In this document: positions 42,755-51,094 of the stretch, in pieces
Layout of the letters: each line of letters begins with the position of its first letter
Position numbering within the stretch: position 1 is the first letter of the stretch
NCBI RefSeq assembly: GCF_009604405.1
Contig: NZ_WEGK01000007.1
Location: forward strand, 248,001 to 312,000
Length of the DNA: 64,000 nucleotides
Origin: Nocardia macrotermitis
GTDB taxonomy: Bacteria > Actinomycetota > Actinomycetes > Mycobacteriales > Mycobacteriaceae
Direction: 5' to 3'
Position numbers and translations under genes: made by a program
The notes under the pieces: generated by a model
Database searches by the model: none
Told to the model about the DNA's origin: nothing
The model's input: only the letters and a program-made list of their open reading frames with translations

Positions 42755-43349
42755 CGGCGGCGCGGATCGCCTCGGCGCGGGTGCGGGTGCCGGTCTTGCC
42801 GATGGCGGCGGACAGGTGGTTGCGGACCGTGCCCTCGGACAGGTGCAGGCGGGCGGCGATCGCGCCCGCGGTGGAACCGTCGGACGCGGCGGACAGGACC
42901 TCGCGTTCGCGGGCGGTCAGAGGGGAGATGCCCGAGGTGAGGGTTTCGGTGGCCAGCGCGGGGTCCACCACGCGCAGGCCGAGATGGACGCGGCGCACGG
43001 CGTCGGCCAATTCCCTTGCGGGCGTGTCCTTCACGACGAATCCGCTGGCTCCCGCATCGATCGCGCGACGCAGATATCCCGGACGGCCGAACGTGGTGAC
43101 CATCAGGATGCGTATCTCCGGACGACTGGCATGCAACTGCGCGGCGACCGAAATACCATCCGCCCCGGGCATTTCCACATCCAGTAACACCACGTCGGGT
43201 GAGCTGCGTTCGACCGCGTCGAGCACCTCGTCACCCCGGCCGACCTCGGCGACCACCTCGAGGTCGGATTCGAGCCCGAGCAGCGCCGCGAGCGCACCGC
43301 GCACCAGGGCCTGATCGTCGGCCAGCAGCAGCCGGATCACCGCGGCCAC
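42735..43349 (-). CDS. NarL/LuxR-type response regulator (DesR-like)
   Basis: A 204-aa regulator. The receiver domain has the acidic start ADDQ and phosphorylation site Asp57 (VVLLDVEMPG), and the LuxR HTH is LTAREREVLSAASDGSTAGA, then IAARLHLSEGTVRNHL. It follows the histidine kinase after 64 nt, and the ABC exporter lies upstream in the same direction, as in DesKR-like export regulation. Its stop lies within a duplicated 18-bp unit. Confidence 0.9.
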   Translation of the reverse strand: MAAVIRLLLADDQALVRGALAALLGLESDLEVVAEVGRGDEVLDAVERSSPDVVLLDVEMPGADGISVAAQLHASRPEIRILMVTTFGRPGYLRRAIDAGASGFVVKDTPARELADAVRRVHLGLRVVDPALATETLTSGISPLTAREREVLSAASDGSTAGAIAARLHLSEGTVRNHLSAAIGKTGTRTRAEAIRAAESQGWL

Positions 43350-43413
43350 CTCCGTTCACGGCACATCACCGGATCTCCTCGTCTCCACCTGTCGTAACCT
43401 GTTCTCGCACTGA

Positions 43414-44592
43414 TCATTCCGGAAAATCCGCGGTCACTCGCAACCCGCCTCCCGGAGCCGCTGCGAGGGTGAGCGCGCCGCCCTCGGCCCGGACCCGCTC
43501 GCGCAATCCCGAAAGGCCCGAACCGAATTCGGCGTCCTGCCGCAATCCGGTGCCGTCGTCGATCACCTCGATGCGCGACGGCTCGACCCGCACCGTGCAG
43601 TGCGAAGCGGCGCTGTGCCGCACGACATTGGTCACCGCCTCGCGCAGCACCCAGCCGAAGATCGGGCGGTACCCACCGAAGTCGCCCTCGGGCAGTTCGG
43701 CCTCGATTCCCGCCGCTCCCAACGCCGTTCGCACATTGGCCAGCTCACCGGCGAGCGAGACCTCGCGCAACCCACCGACCGTATCGCGCACCCCCGCCAG
43801 CGCTTCGCGCGCGAGCCGCTCCACATCGGTCATCTCCGCCCGCGCGCGCTCGGGATCCAGATCGATCAGGCGAAGTGCCAGTTCGGTTTTCACCGTGATC
43901 ACGGTCAGCGAGTGGCCGAGGATGTCGTGCACGTCGCGGGCCACCCGGTTGCGGTCCTCCACGATGGCCAACTCGGCGCGTTGCCGTCGCTGCAATTCGA
44001 GATTGCGCCGCCTGCGGATCCCGACCTCGCGCGAGCCCCAGATCACGATCGGGATGGCGGCCAGAAAGTACGAGTAGAAACCGAGATGCCAGCGCGGCAC
44101 CAGCATCGGCACGACCAGGAGCAGGAGCGCGTAGGCCATGACGAACTGCGCCGATCGATGCGAGGGCAGCACGAACATGCTGATCACTGCCAGATAGGTC
44201 AGGGTGGTCAGGCCCGCACCGCCGAGCAGGACCAGCAGTGCCACACACAGCACCGCCTGTGCGGCCAGCAGCAGCACCGCGCGCCGGTCCACCGTGCGCA
44301 CCATGAATACCGCACCGTCCCAACGCGATTGCGGGAACAGCACGAACGCCACCGCGATCAACGCCCCGAAGGCCACCACGCAGGCGCCCGCGGCCACCGC
44401 GAGCAGATGCTGTCCGCGATTCCAGTGCTCGGCCACCGGTGCGACCAGCCAGCACAGCCAGGCCACCGCCATGGCCGCACCGAAAGCCGCGCGCCCGGCC
44501 CGCGACCCGTTCGGCGGCCCGACCACCGCCAGCCGATCCATCCCGTCGGACACCGGCCGGGCCGCCGCCGCGAACCAGGACCTCAGCGGCAT
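43414..44592 (-). CDS. DesK-like sensor histidine kinase
   Basis: A 392-aa membrane kinase from ATG 44592, with AGGGGAG about five bases upstream. ATG 44631 is an alternative. Several N-terminal membrane spans are followed by the histidine box ARDVHDILGHSLTVI (His222) and a C-terminal HATPase with DDGTGL and GSGLSGLRERV. Partner of the response regulator at 42735. It probably senses a membrane or envelope signal and controls the ABC exporter. Confidence 0.88.
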   Translation of the reverse strand: MPLRSWFAAAARPVSDGMDRLAVVGPPNGSRAGRAAFGAAMAVAWLCWLVAPVAEHWNRGQHLLAVAAGACVVAFGALIAVAFVLFPQSRWDGAVFMVRTVDRRAVLLLAAQAVLCVALLVLLGGAGLTTLTYLAVISMFVLPSHRSAQFVMAYALLLLVVPMLVPRWHLGFYSYFLAAIPIVIWGSREVGIRRRRNLELQRRQRAELAIVEDRNRVARDVHDILGHSLTVITVKTELALRLIDLDPERARAEMTDVERLAREALAGVRDTVGGLREVSLAGELANVRTALGAAGIEAELPEGDFGGYRPIFGWVLREAVTNVVRHSAASHCTVRVEPSRIEVIDDGTGLRQDAEFGSGLSGLRERVRAEGGALTLAAAPGGGLRVTADFPE

Positions 44593-44623
44593 CGACTCTC
44601 CCCTCGAAACCTCGTCCATCCGA

Positions 44624-45004
44624 TCACCCATCGACGCTAACCCATCCTCGCTCCGCACGAGCCGACCCCGCAGCACGGCTCATCACGCGCGAGTCCCCTT
44701 CGCATTCCCGGAATCGACGAGCTCCGAGTGGCGCTGTCGGACGTTCACCGGACGTGTCCGCCCGGACAGCGACATTCACCGCAAGCAACTCCCCTGAGCC
44801 GACGACCTTCCCACCTGCGGCGCGTCCCGCTGAAAGCACTGCCGCGACACCCGCACGTGCCGCGGCACCCACGCCATCCGCAGCACCCACACCAACCGCA
44901 GCACCCACACCAGCCACAGCGCTCGCACCAGTCGCGGCACCCGCACCGACCGCGAGACTCACTGTCCCAGCGGCGGTGCGGAGAACGGGCGAAGACATCC
45001 TCAT
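44624..45004 (-). CDS. Ala/Gly/Val-rich possible protein between exporter and kinase
   Basis: ATG 45004 overlaps the permease stop (ATGA), and the TGA at 44624-44626 lies inside the alternative kinase start (ATGGGTGA). The 126-aa product has an Ala/Gly/Val-rich repeat (VGAAVGVGAADGVGAAARAG) around residues 35-54. Third-position GC is lower than in nearby genes, so the frame may be accidental. If it is not a gene, 44593-45000 is an intergenic stretch with no other clear signal. Confidence 0.3.
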   Translation of the reverse strand: MRMSSPVLRTAAGTVSLAVGAGAATGASAVAGVGAAVGVGAADGVGAAARAGVAAVLSAGRAAGGKVVGSGELLAVNVAVRADTSGERPTAPLGARRFRECEGDSRVMSRAAGSARAERGWVSVDG

Positions 45005-45789
45005 CGGGCGGTGTCGCGACGGAACAGGATCGTGGAACCAGCGGTGAAGGCGACCGCCCAGAACACCACGTTCAGCACTGCCAGGGCGATATCCATACCG
45101 CTCGAGCCGCCGAACGGAACCCGAGCGAGAGTGGCCACCCCATTGGTCGGGAACACCCGCGACACGTCACCGATCCAGCCGTGCAACGGGAAGAACAACC
45201 CACCCGCGAAACCCAGGATCGCCAGCAGCAGACCGAGGATCTGCATGATGCTGCTCGCAGGCAACAGGTACCCCAGGAACAGGCCGAGCGCGGCGAAGAT
45301 GACCGATCCGGCCCAGACGATCAGGAAACAGCTCACCCAGGCGACCGCGCCGAGATGCGCGCCCAGCACCGCACCGACAATGAAAACCACTGTGACAGAA
45401 CATAATCCGAGCAACATCGAGAGCATGATCTTGGTGACGATGTACATGACCGGCCGCAACGGCGTCAGCCGAAGCTGACGACTCCACCCCGACGCCCGCT
45501 CCACCGCCACCGTCGCACCGCCGCTGGTGGTGCACAGCATCGCCCCGTACAGCGCCATCGACACCATCGCGTAGGCGGTCATGTTCCCGGAACCGTATGC
45601 CTGCGTGCGGAATCCGGGTTGGGTGCCGTAGGACAGGAACACCAGCGGCGGCACGATCAACGAGATCAGCATGGTGCGCCGGTTGCGCGACATCCGCCGC
45701 AGTTCCAGCGCGAAGAATTTCCAGCTGAACCCACCACCCCGGTGAATTCGACCGTCCGGCAAGGCATTTCCGAGGGCAAGGGTGCTCAT
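45001..45789 (-). CDS. ABC-2 type exporter permease
   Basis: A 262-aa protein with six hydrophobic spans typical of ABC-2 permeases, e.g. LISLIVPPLVFLS, ILGLLLAILGFAGGLFFP, and VVFWAVAFTAGSTILF. The cytoplasmic SGWSRQLRLTPL segment fits the coupling region. It lies 1 nt after the ATPase gene and is followed by the kinase/regulator pair. The exporter may move a drug, lipid or peptide. Confidence 0.88.
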   Translation of the reverse strand: MSTLALGNALPDGRIHRGGGFSWKFFALELRRMSRNRRTMLISLIVPPLVFLSYGTQPGFRTQAYGSGNMTAYAMVSMALYGAMLCTTSGGATVAVERASGWSRQLRLTPLRPVMYIVTKIMLSMLLGLCSVTVVFIVGAVLGAHLGAVAWVSCFLIVWAGSVIFAALGLFLGYLLPASSIMQILGLLLAILGFAGGLFFPLHGWIGDVSRVFPTNGVATLARVPFGGSSGMDIALAVLNVVFWAVAFTAGSTILFRRDTAR

Positions 45790-45790
45790 A

Positions 45791-46726
45791 TCAGTTGTCT
45801 CCCGTCAGCGCGAGGAACGCGTCCTCGAGGTTGTGGCCGGTGATCTCCAGATCGACGGCCGTGGTGGCGGTGATCAGATAGCGAGCCACCGCATCGGAGT
45901 CCTTGGCGTGCACCAGAATTCGGTCACCCCGCTGTTCCACCTGCTCCACGCCCGCGATGGCCAGCAGCCGGGCCTGATCCGCATCGGGCAGGGTGGCCGA
46001 GACCACGCGCCCGGCGGCGAGATTCTTGATCGCGGACGCGCTGCCGTCGGCGACCACGGTTCCGTTGCGCACCAACACGATCCGATCCGCGTAGGCGTCG
46101 GCCTCGTCGAGATAGTGGGTGGCGAACAGGACCGTGCGGCCGTCGCGGGCATCGGCGCGGATCGCGCTCCAGAACTGGCGACGCCCCTCCACGTCCATGC
46201 CGGAGGTCGGCTCGTCGAGCACGAGCAGATCCGGATCGGGCAGCAGCGCCAGCGCGAATCGCAATCGCTGCTGCTGCCCGCCGGAACATTTGCCCACCGC
46301 CCGCCCGGCGATCCCGTCGATCCCCGCGCGCACGAGCACCTCGGTGACCGGCCGCGGACTGCTGTGCAGGCTCGCGACCAGCCGCACGGTATCGGCCACG
46401 GTCAGATCCGGCAGCAGCCCGCCGGTCTGGAGCACCGCGGAGATCCGCCCCGCCGCGACGGCCTGCTCGGGCGTACCGCCGAACACCCCGATCCGCCCCT
46501 CGTCGGGCCGTAGCAGCCCGAGCAACATATCGATCGCGGTGGACTTGCCCGCACCGTTCGGCCCGAGGAAGGCGACGATCTCCCCCGGCGCGACGACCAG
46601 ATCGAGCCCGTCGACCGCGCGAACCGGTCCGGCGGAAGTGCGAAATGTCTTGCGCAGACCGCGAATCTCGATCGCCGGTGCGGCGGCGGTCCGGTGCGCC
46701 GTGCCGGAGGTGAGTGCTGAAGTCAT
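45791..46726 (-). CDS. ABC exporter ATP-binding protein
   Basis: A 311-aa ATPase. Walker A is FLGPNGAGKSTAIDM, the signature is CSGGQQQRLRFAL, and Walker B is LLVLDEPTSGMD. The C-terminal domain resembles those of drug-export ATPases. ATG 46726 is in good position; the frame to 46759 is longer without support. It is the first gene of the exporter/two-component operon, with inverted repeats upstream. Confidence 0.9.
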   Translation of the reverse strand: MTSALTSGTAHRTAAAPAIEIRGLRKTFRTSAGPVRAVDGLDLVVAPGEIVAFLGPNGAGKSTAIDMLLGLLRPDEGRIGVFGGTPEQAVAAGRISAVLQTGGLLPDLTVADTVRLVASLHSSPRPVTEVLVRAGIDGIAGRAVGKCSGGQQQRLRFALALLPDPDLLVLDEPTSGMDVEGRRQFWSAIRADARDGRTVLFATHYLDEADAYADRIVLVRNGTVVADGSASAIKNLAAGRVVSATLPDADQARLLAIAGVEQVEQRGDRILVHAKDSDAVARYLITATTAVDLEITGHNLEDAFLALTGDN

Positions 46727-46751
46727 GCTTCGAGTCTGCGGCGCGCGGACC

Positions 46752-46797
46752 CGTGACACCTCAGCCGTCCGTCACGACTCTCCCATGACACCTGTCA
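46752..46797. promoter_or_regulatory. Inverted repeats upstream of exporter operon
   Basis: TGACACCTGTCA (46786-46797) is a perfect palindrome with 5-bp arms. CGTGAC (46752-46757) and GTCACG (46771-46776) form a second inverted repeat. These lie 26-71 bp upstream of the exporter ATPase start and may bind the LuxR-type response regulator encoded in the same operon. Confidence 0.5.
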
Positions 46798-46828
46798 CGG
46801 TCGGCCGCATGACATCCCGCGCCGGCGA

Positions 46829-47749
46829 TCAGGGACGCAGCACGATCTTCCCGTGCGTATGCCCGCGCTCGAGCTCGGTGTAGGCGGCCCGCACTTCCGC
46901 GAGCGGATAGACCGCCGCGACCGAAACCCGAAGTGTCCCTGCGACAACGAGGTCGGCGAGCTCGGACAACACGTCGATGGTGTCGGCCGCGCCGTTGCCC
47001 TCGGCCTTGACCCCGTACTTGGCCACCGCCGCGAAATCGGCGATCGTATCGATCCGATCCGGTTTCACCCCGAGTTCGATCGCCAACTCGACGTAATCCG
47101 GCCCGTACAGGTCGATGAACGCGTCCACACCGTCCGGCGCCGCGGCGCGGATCCGATCGGCCAGACCGTCGCCGTATGCGACCGGGACGACGCCCAGCGA
47201 TCGCAACCACTCGTGATTCCCGGGCCCGGCGATACCGATCACCGTCACATCGCGGGCCCGAAGCAGTTGCACCACAAGCGAACCCACGCCACCGGCCGCT
47301 CCGGACACCACGACCGTGTCACCGGCCTCCGGACTCACCGCACGAACCGCCGCGAACGCGGTCGTCCCCGCCACGAACAGCGATCCGGCTACGTCCCAGG
47401 ACAATTCGGCGGGCTTGGGCGCGATCTGTTCCACCGGCACCACCACGTGCGTCGCATGACTCGCCCGCTCGTTGGTGAAGCCGAGCACCTCGTCACCGAC
47501 CGCGACACCGCTCACGCCCGCACCGATCCCGGCCACCCGCCCGGCCAGATCACTCCCCTGCCCCGACGGAAACGTCGCCGGAAACCGTTCGTGCAGTGAA
47601 CCATTGCGAATCTTGGCCTCCCCCGGATTGATCCCCGCCGCGACAACCTCGACGACAACCTGCCCCGGACCCGCCACCGGGTCCGGGACCTCGATCAGAT
47701 TCAGCACGTCGACGTCTCCGTACCGATCGAACCTGACTGCCCGAGCCAT
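46829..47749 (-). CDS. Quinone oxidoreductase-like MDR protein
   Basis: A 306-aa zinc-free medium-chain dehydrogenase/reductase. The substrate domain start is RYGDVDVLNLIEVPDP, and the NADP site is VVSGAAGGVGSLVVQL. It lacks the zinc cysteine cluster seen in the protein at 10784. The enzyme probably reduces a quinone or enone with NADPH. It lies downstream of glyS on the same strand but 80 nt away. Confidence 0.85.
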   Translation of the reverse strand: MARAVRFDRYGDVDVLNLIEVPDPVAGPGQVVVEVVAAGINPGEAKIRNGSLHERFPATFPSGQGSDLAGRVAGIGAGVSGVAVGDEVLGFTNERASHATHVVVPVEQIAPKPAELSWDVAGSLFVAGTTAFAAVRAVSPEAGDTVVVSGAAGGVGSLVVQLLRARDVTVIGIAGPGNHEWLRSLGVVPVAYGDGLADRIRAAAPDGVDAFIDLYGPDYVELAIELGVKPDRIDTIADFAAVAKYGVKAEGNGAADTIDVLSELADLVVAGTLRVSVAAVYPLAEVRAAYTELERGHTHGKIVLRP

Positions 47750-47829
47750 GGTGCACCTCCCTGTCTGCGACGTCCCTCAATGAAGTCCGGCACCTACGGC
47801 CGGGAACGAGTAGGGCACCAATCCGCGGC

Positions 47830-49221
47830 TCAGGCCCCGATCATACGCTGAGCCAGGTAACCCTCGACCTGGTCCAGCGCGATGCGCTCCTGTGCCATCG
47901 AATCCCGCTCACGCACCGTGACGGCCTGATCCTCGAGGGTGTCGAAGTCGACGGTGATGCAGAACGGGGTGCCGATCTCGTCCTGGCGACGGTAGCGGCG
48001 GCCGATCGCGCCGGCGTCGTCGAAATCGATGTTCCAGTTCTTACGCAGTTGCGCGGCAAGGTCTTTCGCCTTCGGCGAGAGGTCCGCGTTGCGCGAGAGC
48101 GGCAGCACCGCGGCCTTCACCGGGGCGAGGCGGCGGTCCAGGCGCAGCACGGTGCGCTTCTCCATGACGCCCTTGGCGTTGGGCGCCTCGTCCTCGTTGT
48201 AGGCGTCGATCAGGAACGCCATCAGCGAGCGGGTCAGACCGGCCGCGGGTTCGATGACGTACGGGATGAAACGCTCGCCCGAGGTCTGGTCGAAGAAGCT
48301 CAGATCCACGCCGGAATGCTCCGAATGCGTCTTGAGGTCGAAGTCGGTGCGGTTGGCCAGGCCCTCGAGCTCACCCCATTCGCTGCCCTGGAAGTGGAAG
48401 CGGTACTCGATGTCGACCGTGCGGGTCGAGTAGTGCGAGAGCTTCTCCTTCGGGTGCTCGAACAACCGCAGGTTCTCCGGATCGATGCCCAGGTCGGTGT
48501 ACCAGGCCAGGCGCGTGTCGATCCAGTACTGGTGCCACTGCTCGTCCTCGCCCGGCTTGACGAAGAACTCCATCTCCATCTGCTCGAACTCGCGCGTGCG
48601 GAAGATGAAGTTGCCGGGAGTGATCTCGTTGCGGAAGCTCTTGCCGATCTGCGCGATGCCGAACGGCGGCTTCTTGCGCGCGGTGGTCTCGATGTTCTTG
48701 TAGTTGACGAAGATGCCCTGCGCGGTCTCGGGCCGCAGGTAGTGCAGCCCCTCCTCGGATTCGATCGGGCCGAGGTAGGTCTTGAGCATCATGTTGAAGT
48801 CGCGCGGCTCGGTCCACTTGCCGACGGTGCCGCAGTCCGGGCACCCGACGAGCTCCATCGACACGCTGTCCGGGTCGTCGATCTTGTGCTTCTCGGCGTA
48901 CGCCTCCTGCAGGTGGTCCTGCCGGTGCCGCTTGTGGCAGTTCAGGCACTCCACCAGGGGATCGTTGAACACCGTCACGTGGCCCGAGGCGACCCACACC
49001 TGACGCGGCAGGATGATCGAGGAGTCCAGGCCGACCACGTCGTCGCGGCTGGTGACCATGGACCGCCACCACTGCCGCTTGATGTTCTCCTTGAGCTCCA
49101 CACCCAGCGGCCCGTAGTCCCACGCGGACTTGGTACCTCCGTAGATCTCACCGCTCGGGTAGACCAGGCCCCGCCGCTTGGCGAGATTGGCGACGGTGTC
49201 GACCTTCGACTTGGGTGCCAC
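47830..49221 (-). CDS. glyS: Glycyl-tRNA synthetase
   Basis: A 463-aa class II synthetase of the homodimeric type. Motif 2 is FRNEITPGNFIFRTREFEQM, and motif 3 is AAGLTRSLMAFLIDAY. Early residues GLVYPSGEIYGGTKSAWDYG are typical. It attaches glycine to tRNA-Gly. It is divergent from the ArsR/Zur pair, the same arrangement as in M. tuberculosis. Confidence 0.96.
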   Translation of the reverse strand: MAPKSKVDTVANLAKRRGLVYPSGEIYGGTKSAWDYGPLGVELKENIKRQWWRSMVTSRDDVVGLDSSIILPRQVWVASGHVTVFNDPLVECLNCHKRHRQDHLQEAYAEKHKIDDPDSVSMELVGCPDCGTVGKWTEPRDFNMMLKTYLGPIESEEGLHYLRPETAQGIFVNYKNIETTARKKPPFGIAQIGKSFRNEITPGNFIFRTREFEQMEMEFFVKPGEDEQWHQYWIDTRLAWYTDLGIDPENLRLFEHPKEKLSHYSTRTVDIEYRFHFQGSEWGELEGLANRTDFDLKTHSEHSGVDLSFFDQTSGERFIPYVIEPAAGLTRSLMAFLIDAYNEDEAPNAKGVMEKRTVLRLDRRLAPVKAAVLPLSRNADLSPKAKDLAAQLRKNWNIDFDDAGAIGRRYRRQDEIGTPFCITVDFDTLEDQAVTVRERDSMAQERIALDQVEGYLAQRMIGA

Positions 49222-49351
49222 GACTGGAGCTCTCCCTCTGCAATGTGATTAGGCGATTCGCCCCAGCGTATCCGGAGCATCAGACAACGGTCCAAGCAGT
49301 ATCGATATGCCAGCGCAACGACTGATCTCCTGCGTACATCAGCTCCCTTCG

Positions 49352-49381
49352 TTGACATGCGCACCTGTGCATATGCATAAT
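49352..49381 (+). promoter_or_regulatory. Promoter and putative ArsR operator before the zinc-regulation pair
   Basis: TTGACA (49352-49357) and CATAAT (49376-49381) are spaced 18 bp. TGCATATGCA is palindromic and overlaps the -10 region, as does an imperfect ATGCGCA/TGTGCAT pair. This is the expected place for an SmtB/ArsR-type operator that the gene product at 49413 would bind. Confidence 0.65.
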
Positions 49382-49412
49382 GGCATCGGTTTCCGATAAG
49401 GAGTTGGATTCG

Positions 49413-49829
49413 ATGACGGCCGACAGTGGTGCCCCAGCGCGCGAGGGTGGTGTTCCCGCACGTCGCAGCCGCGTCGCGATGGAAGCGCCCACCCCGATTC
49501 CGCACGACCCGTTCCCGTATCGGGCGCCACTCGCGCCCGCCGTACCCACCAGACCGGTGCTGGACAGCGCCGGTGAGCTGCTGCGCGCGCTGGCCGCGCC
49601 GGTGCGGATCGCCATCGTGCTGCAACTGCGTGAGTCGCCGCGCTGCGTGCACGAACTGGTCGATACGCTGGGGGTGACGCAGCCGCTGGTGAGCCAGCAT
49701 CTACGCATTCTCAAGTCGGCGGGGGTGGTGCGCGGTGAGCGCACCGGCCGCGAAGTGATCTACGAGCTGGTGGACGACCATCTCGCCCGCATCGTCGTCG
49801 ATGCGGTCGCACACGCCGAGGAAGGATGA
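49413..49829 (+). CDS. ArsR/SmtB-family metal-responsive repressor
   Basis: A 138-aa protein from ATG 49413, with AAGGAG upstream. The HTH is CVHELVDTLGVTQPLVSQHL, then RILKSAGVV. Near the C-terminus VDDHLARIVVDAVAHAEEG has the Asp/His and His/Glu pattern of the alpha5 zinc site. In M. tuberculosis Rv2358 (SmtB) sits beside furB/zur and represses it when zinc is low. Same order here. Confidence 0.9.
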   Translation: MTADSGAPAREGGVPARRSRVAMEAPTPIPHDPFPYRAPLAPAVPTRPVLDSAGELLRALAAPVRIAIVLQLRESPRCVHELVDTLGVTQPLVSQHLRILKSAGVVRGERTGREVIYELVDDHLARIVVDAVAHAEEG

Positions 49830-49832
49830 TTC

Positions 49833-50258
49833 GTGCCGGACAAGACGGGCACACCGGACAAGATCGTCGGGGTTCGCAGCACCCGCCAGCGCAGCGCCAT
49901 CGCCGCGCTGCTGGGTGACACCGAGGAGTTCCGGTCCGCACAGGATCTGCACGACGAACTCCGCCGCCGCGGCGAGGGCATCGGGCTGACCACGGTCTAC
50001 CGCACGCTGCAATCACTGGCCGACGCCGGCGTGGTCGACGTATTGCGCACGAACACAGGCGAATCGGTGTACCGGCAGTGTTCCCAGGGGCATCATCATC
50101 ACCTGGTCTGCCGACACTGCGGACGTACCGTCGAGGTCGAGGGCCCGACCGTGGAAGCCTGGGCGCAGACCGTTGCGCGGCAGCACGGTTTCACCGATAT
50201 CAGTCACACCATGGAAGTCTTCGGCACCTGCTGCGAGTGCGCGGCGGCCGGGCGGTAG
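49833..50258 (+). CDS. zur: Zinc uptake regulator, Fur family
   Basis: A 141-aa Fur-family protein (FurB type). The HTH is FRSAQDLHDELRRRGEGIGL followed by TTVYRTLQSLADAG. Metal-binding motif HHHHLVCRHCGRTVEV and the late CCECA hold structural and sensory zinc. It represses zinc uptake and ribosomal paralogue genes when zinc is plentiful. GTG 49833 lies 3 nt after the ArsR stop. Confidence 0.93.
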   Translation: MPDKTGTPDKIVGVRSTRQRSAIAALLGDTEEFRSAQDLHDELRRRGEGIGLTTVYRTLQSLADAGVVDVLRTNTGESVYRQCSQGHHHHLVCRHCGRTVEVEGPTVEAWAQTVARQHGFTDISHTMEVFGTCCECAAAGR

Positions 50259-50437
50259 TTCTGGCTCACCCATTGCCGCGCAACATATTTCGATCAAGCG
50301 ACCAGTTGCGACGCCAGCCTATTTCGATGACAAGTCTCGCCCGCGCCGGGCGATGACGTGGTAGCGTTGACCCCATCACGCAAGTGATGCTGGATGGCGA
50401 GGGTGCCGCCGTTTACGACGCCCCCACCTTTGATGGG

Positions 50438-50563
50438 TTACCTAGTCCACCGGATCAAAATCCAGCGGACCGAGACGAGTACCCCGGCGGTTACGGCAGC
50501 TGTTGCTAGCAGGATGCCATAGTCGACCGGGGACTCACTCTTTTTCCGGCGATGTTTCGCCAT
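50438..50563 (-). CDS. 41-aa small membrane protein
   Basis: ATG 50563 is preceded by GGGAGGTGA, an almost perfect Shine-Dalgarno. The protein starts MAKHRRKKSESPVDYGILLA, continues TAAVTAGVLVSVRWILIRWT and ends R-stop at 50438. A basic head is followed by one membrane span. It is too short for most ORF lists. An antisense 40-aa frame overlaps it (50387-50509) but has no comparable start signal. Function is unknown. Confidence 0.68.
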   Translation of the reverse strand: MAKHRRKKSESPVDYGILLATAAVTAGVLVSVRWILIRWTR

Positions 50564-50689
50564 TCCCCATCACCTCCCCTCTGGGCGCGATGTCTGGACC
50601 TGGTCCACCGCCCCTCGAGATGAGGTACCACTCACATTACAACGATCCGAACCCCTTGTCACACAAGGGATTTCGGACGTACGACCAGT

Positions 50690-51094
50690 CTACGGAACCA
50701 GCCCCTGACGGGCCCGGCTCGCCCCCGACAACACCAGCAGCAGCATCGTCGCGAGAGCCTCGTCCCCGAGACCCACAGCCGGGAATGTGTACCGCAGGAT
50801 GACGTCGGCCAGCTTCTCGTGAGCGATCACCGTCAGCGAACCGAATTGCAGCGCGTTGTTGCGATCCGCGACGCGCTTGTGCAGTTGGGCCTTGAGCGGC
50901 CGGTCCCAGGCCAGGACCGCGGTGAGAGTGAGAACGTCCAGGCCGGGGGCCAGATTCACCGCGCGCAGCGAACACAGCGCGCCCTCGTATTCGAAGCCGA
51001 GCGCCTTCTCGTCGACGCGCACGTCGACGCTGCCGTAGTGCGCCAGACATGCCCCGGCCCGCGCCTCCAGATCGGCGGTGGTGTCCTCGCTCAT
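50690..51094 (-). CDS. YbjN-like small protein (Rv2360c-type)
   Basis: A 134-aa protein. ATG 51094 overlaps the uppS stop (ATGA). The mixture of CLAHYGSVDVRVDEKALGFE and VADRNNALQFGSLTVIAHEK resembles the YbjN/type III chaperone-like fold. In M. tuberculosis the Rv2360c product is in the same place. Its role is unknown. Confidence 0.82.
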   Translation of the reverse strand: MSEDTTADLEARAGACLAHYGSVDVRVDEKALGFEYEGALCSLRAVNLAPGLDVLTLTAVLAWDRPLKAQLHKRVADRNNALQFGSLTVIAHEKLADVILRYTFPAVGLGDEALATMLLLVLSGASRARQGLVP

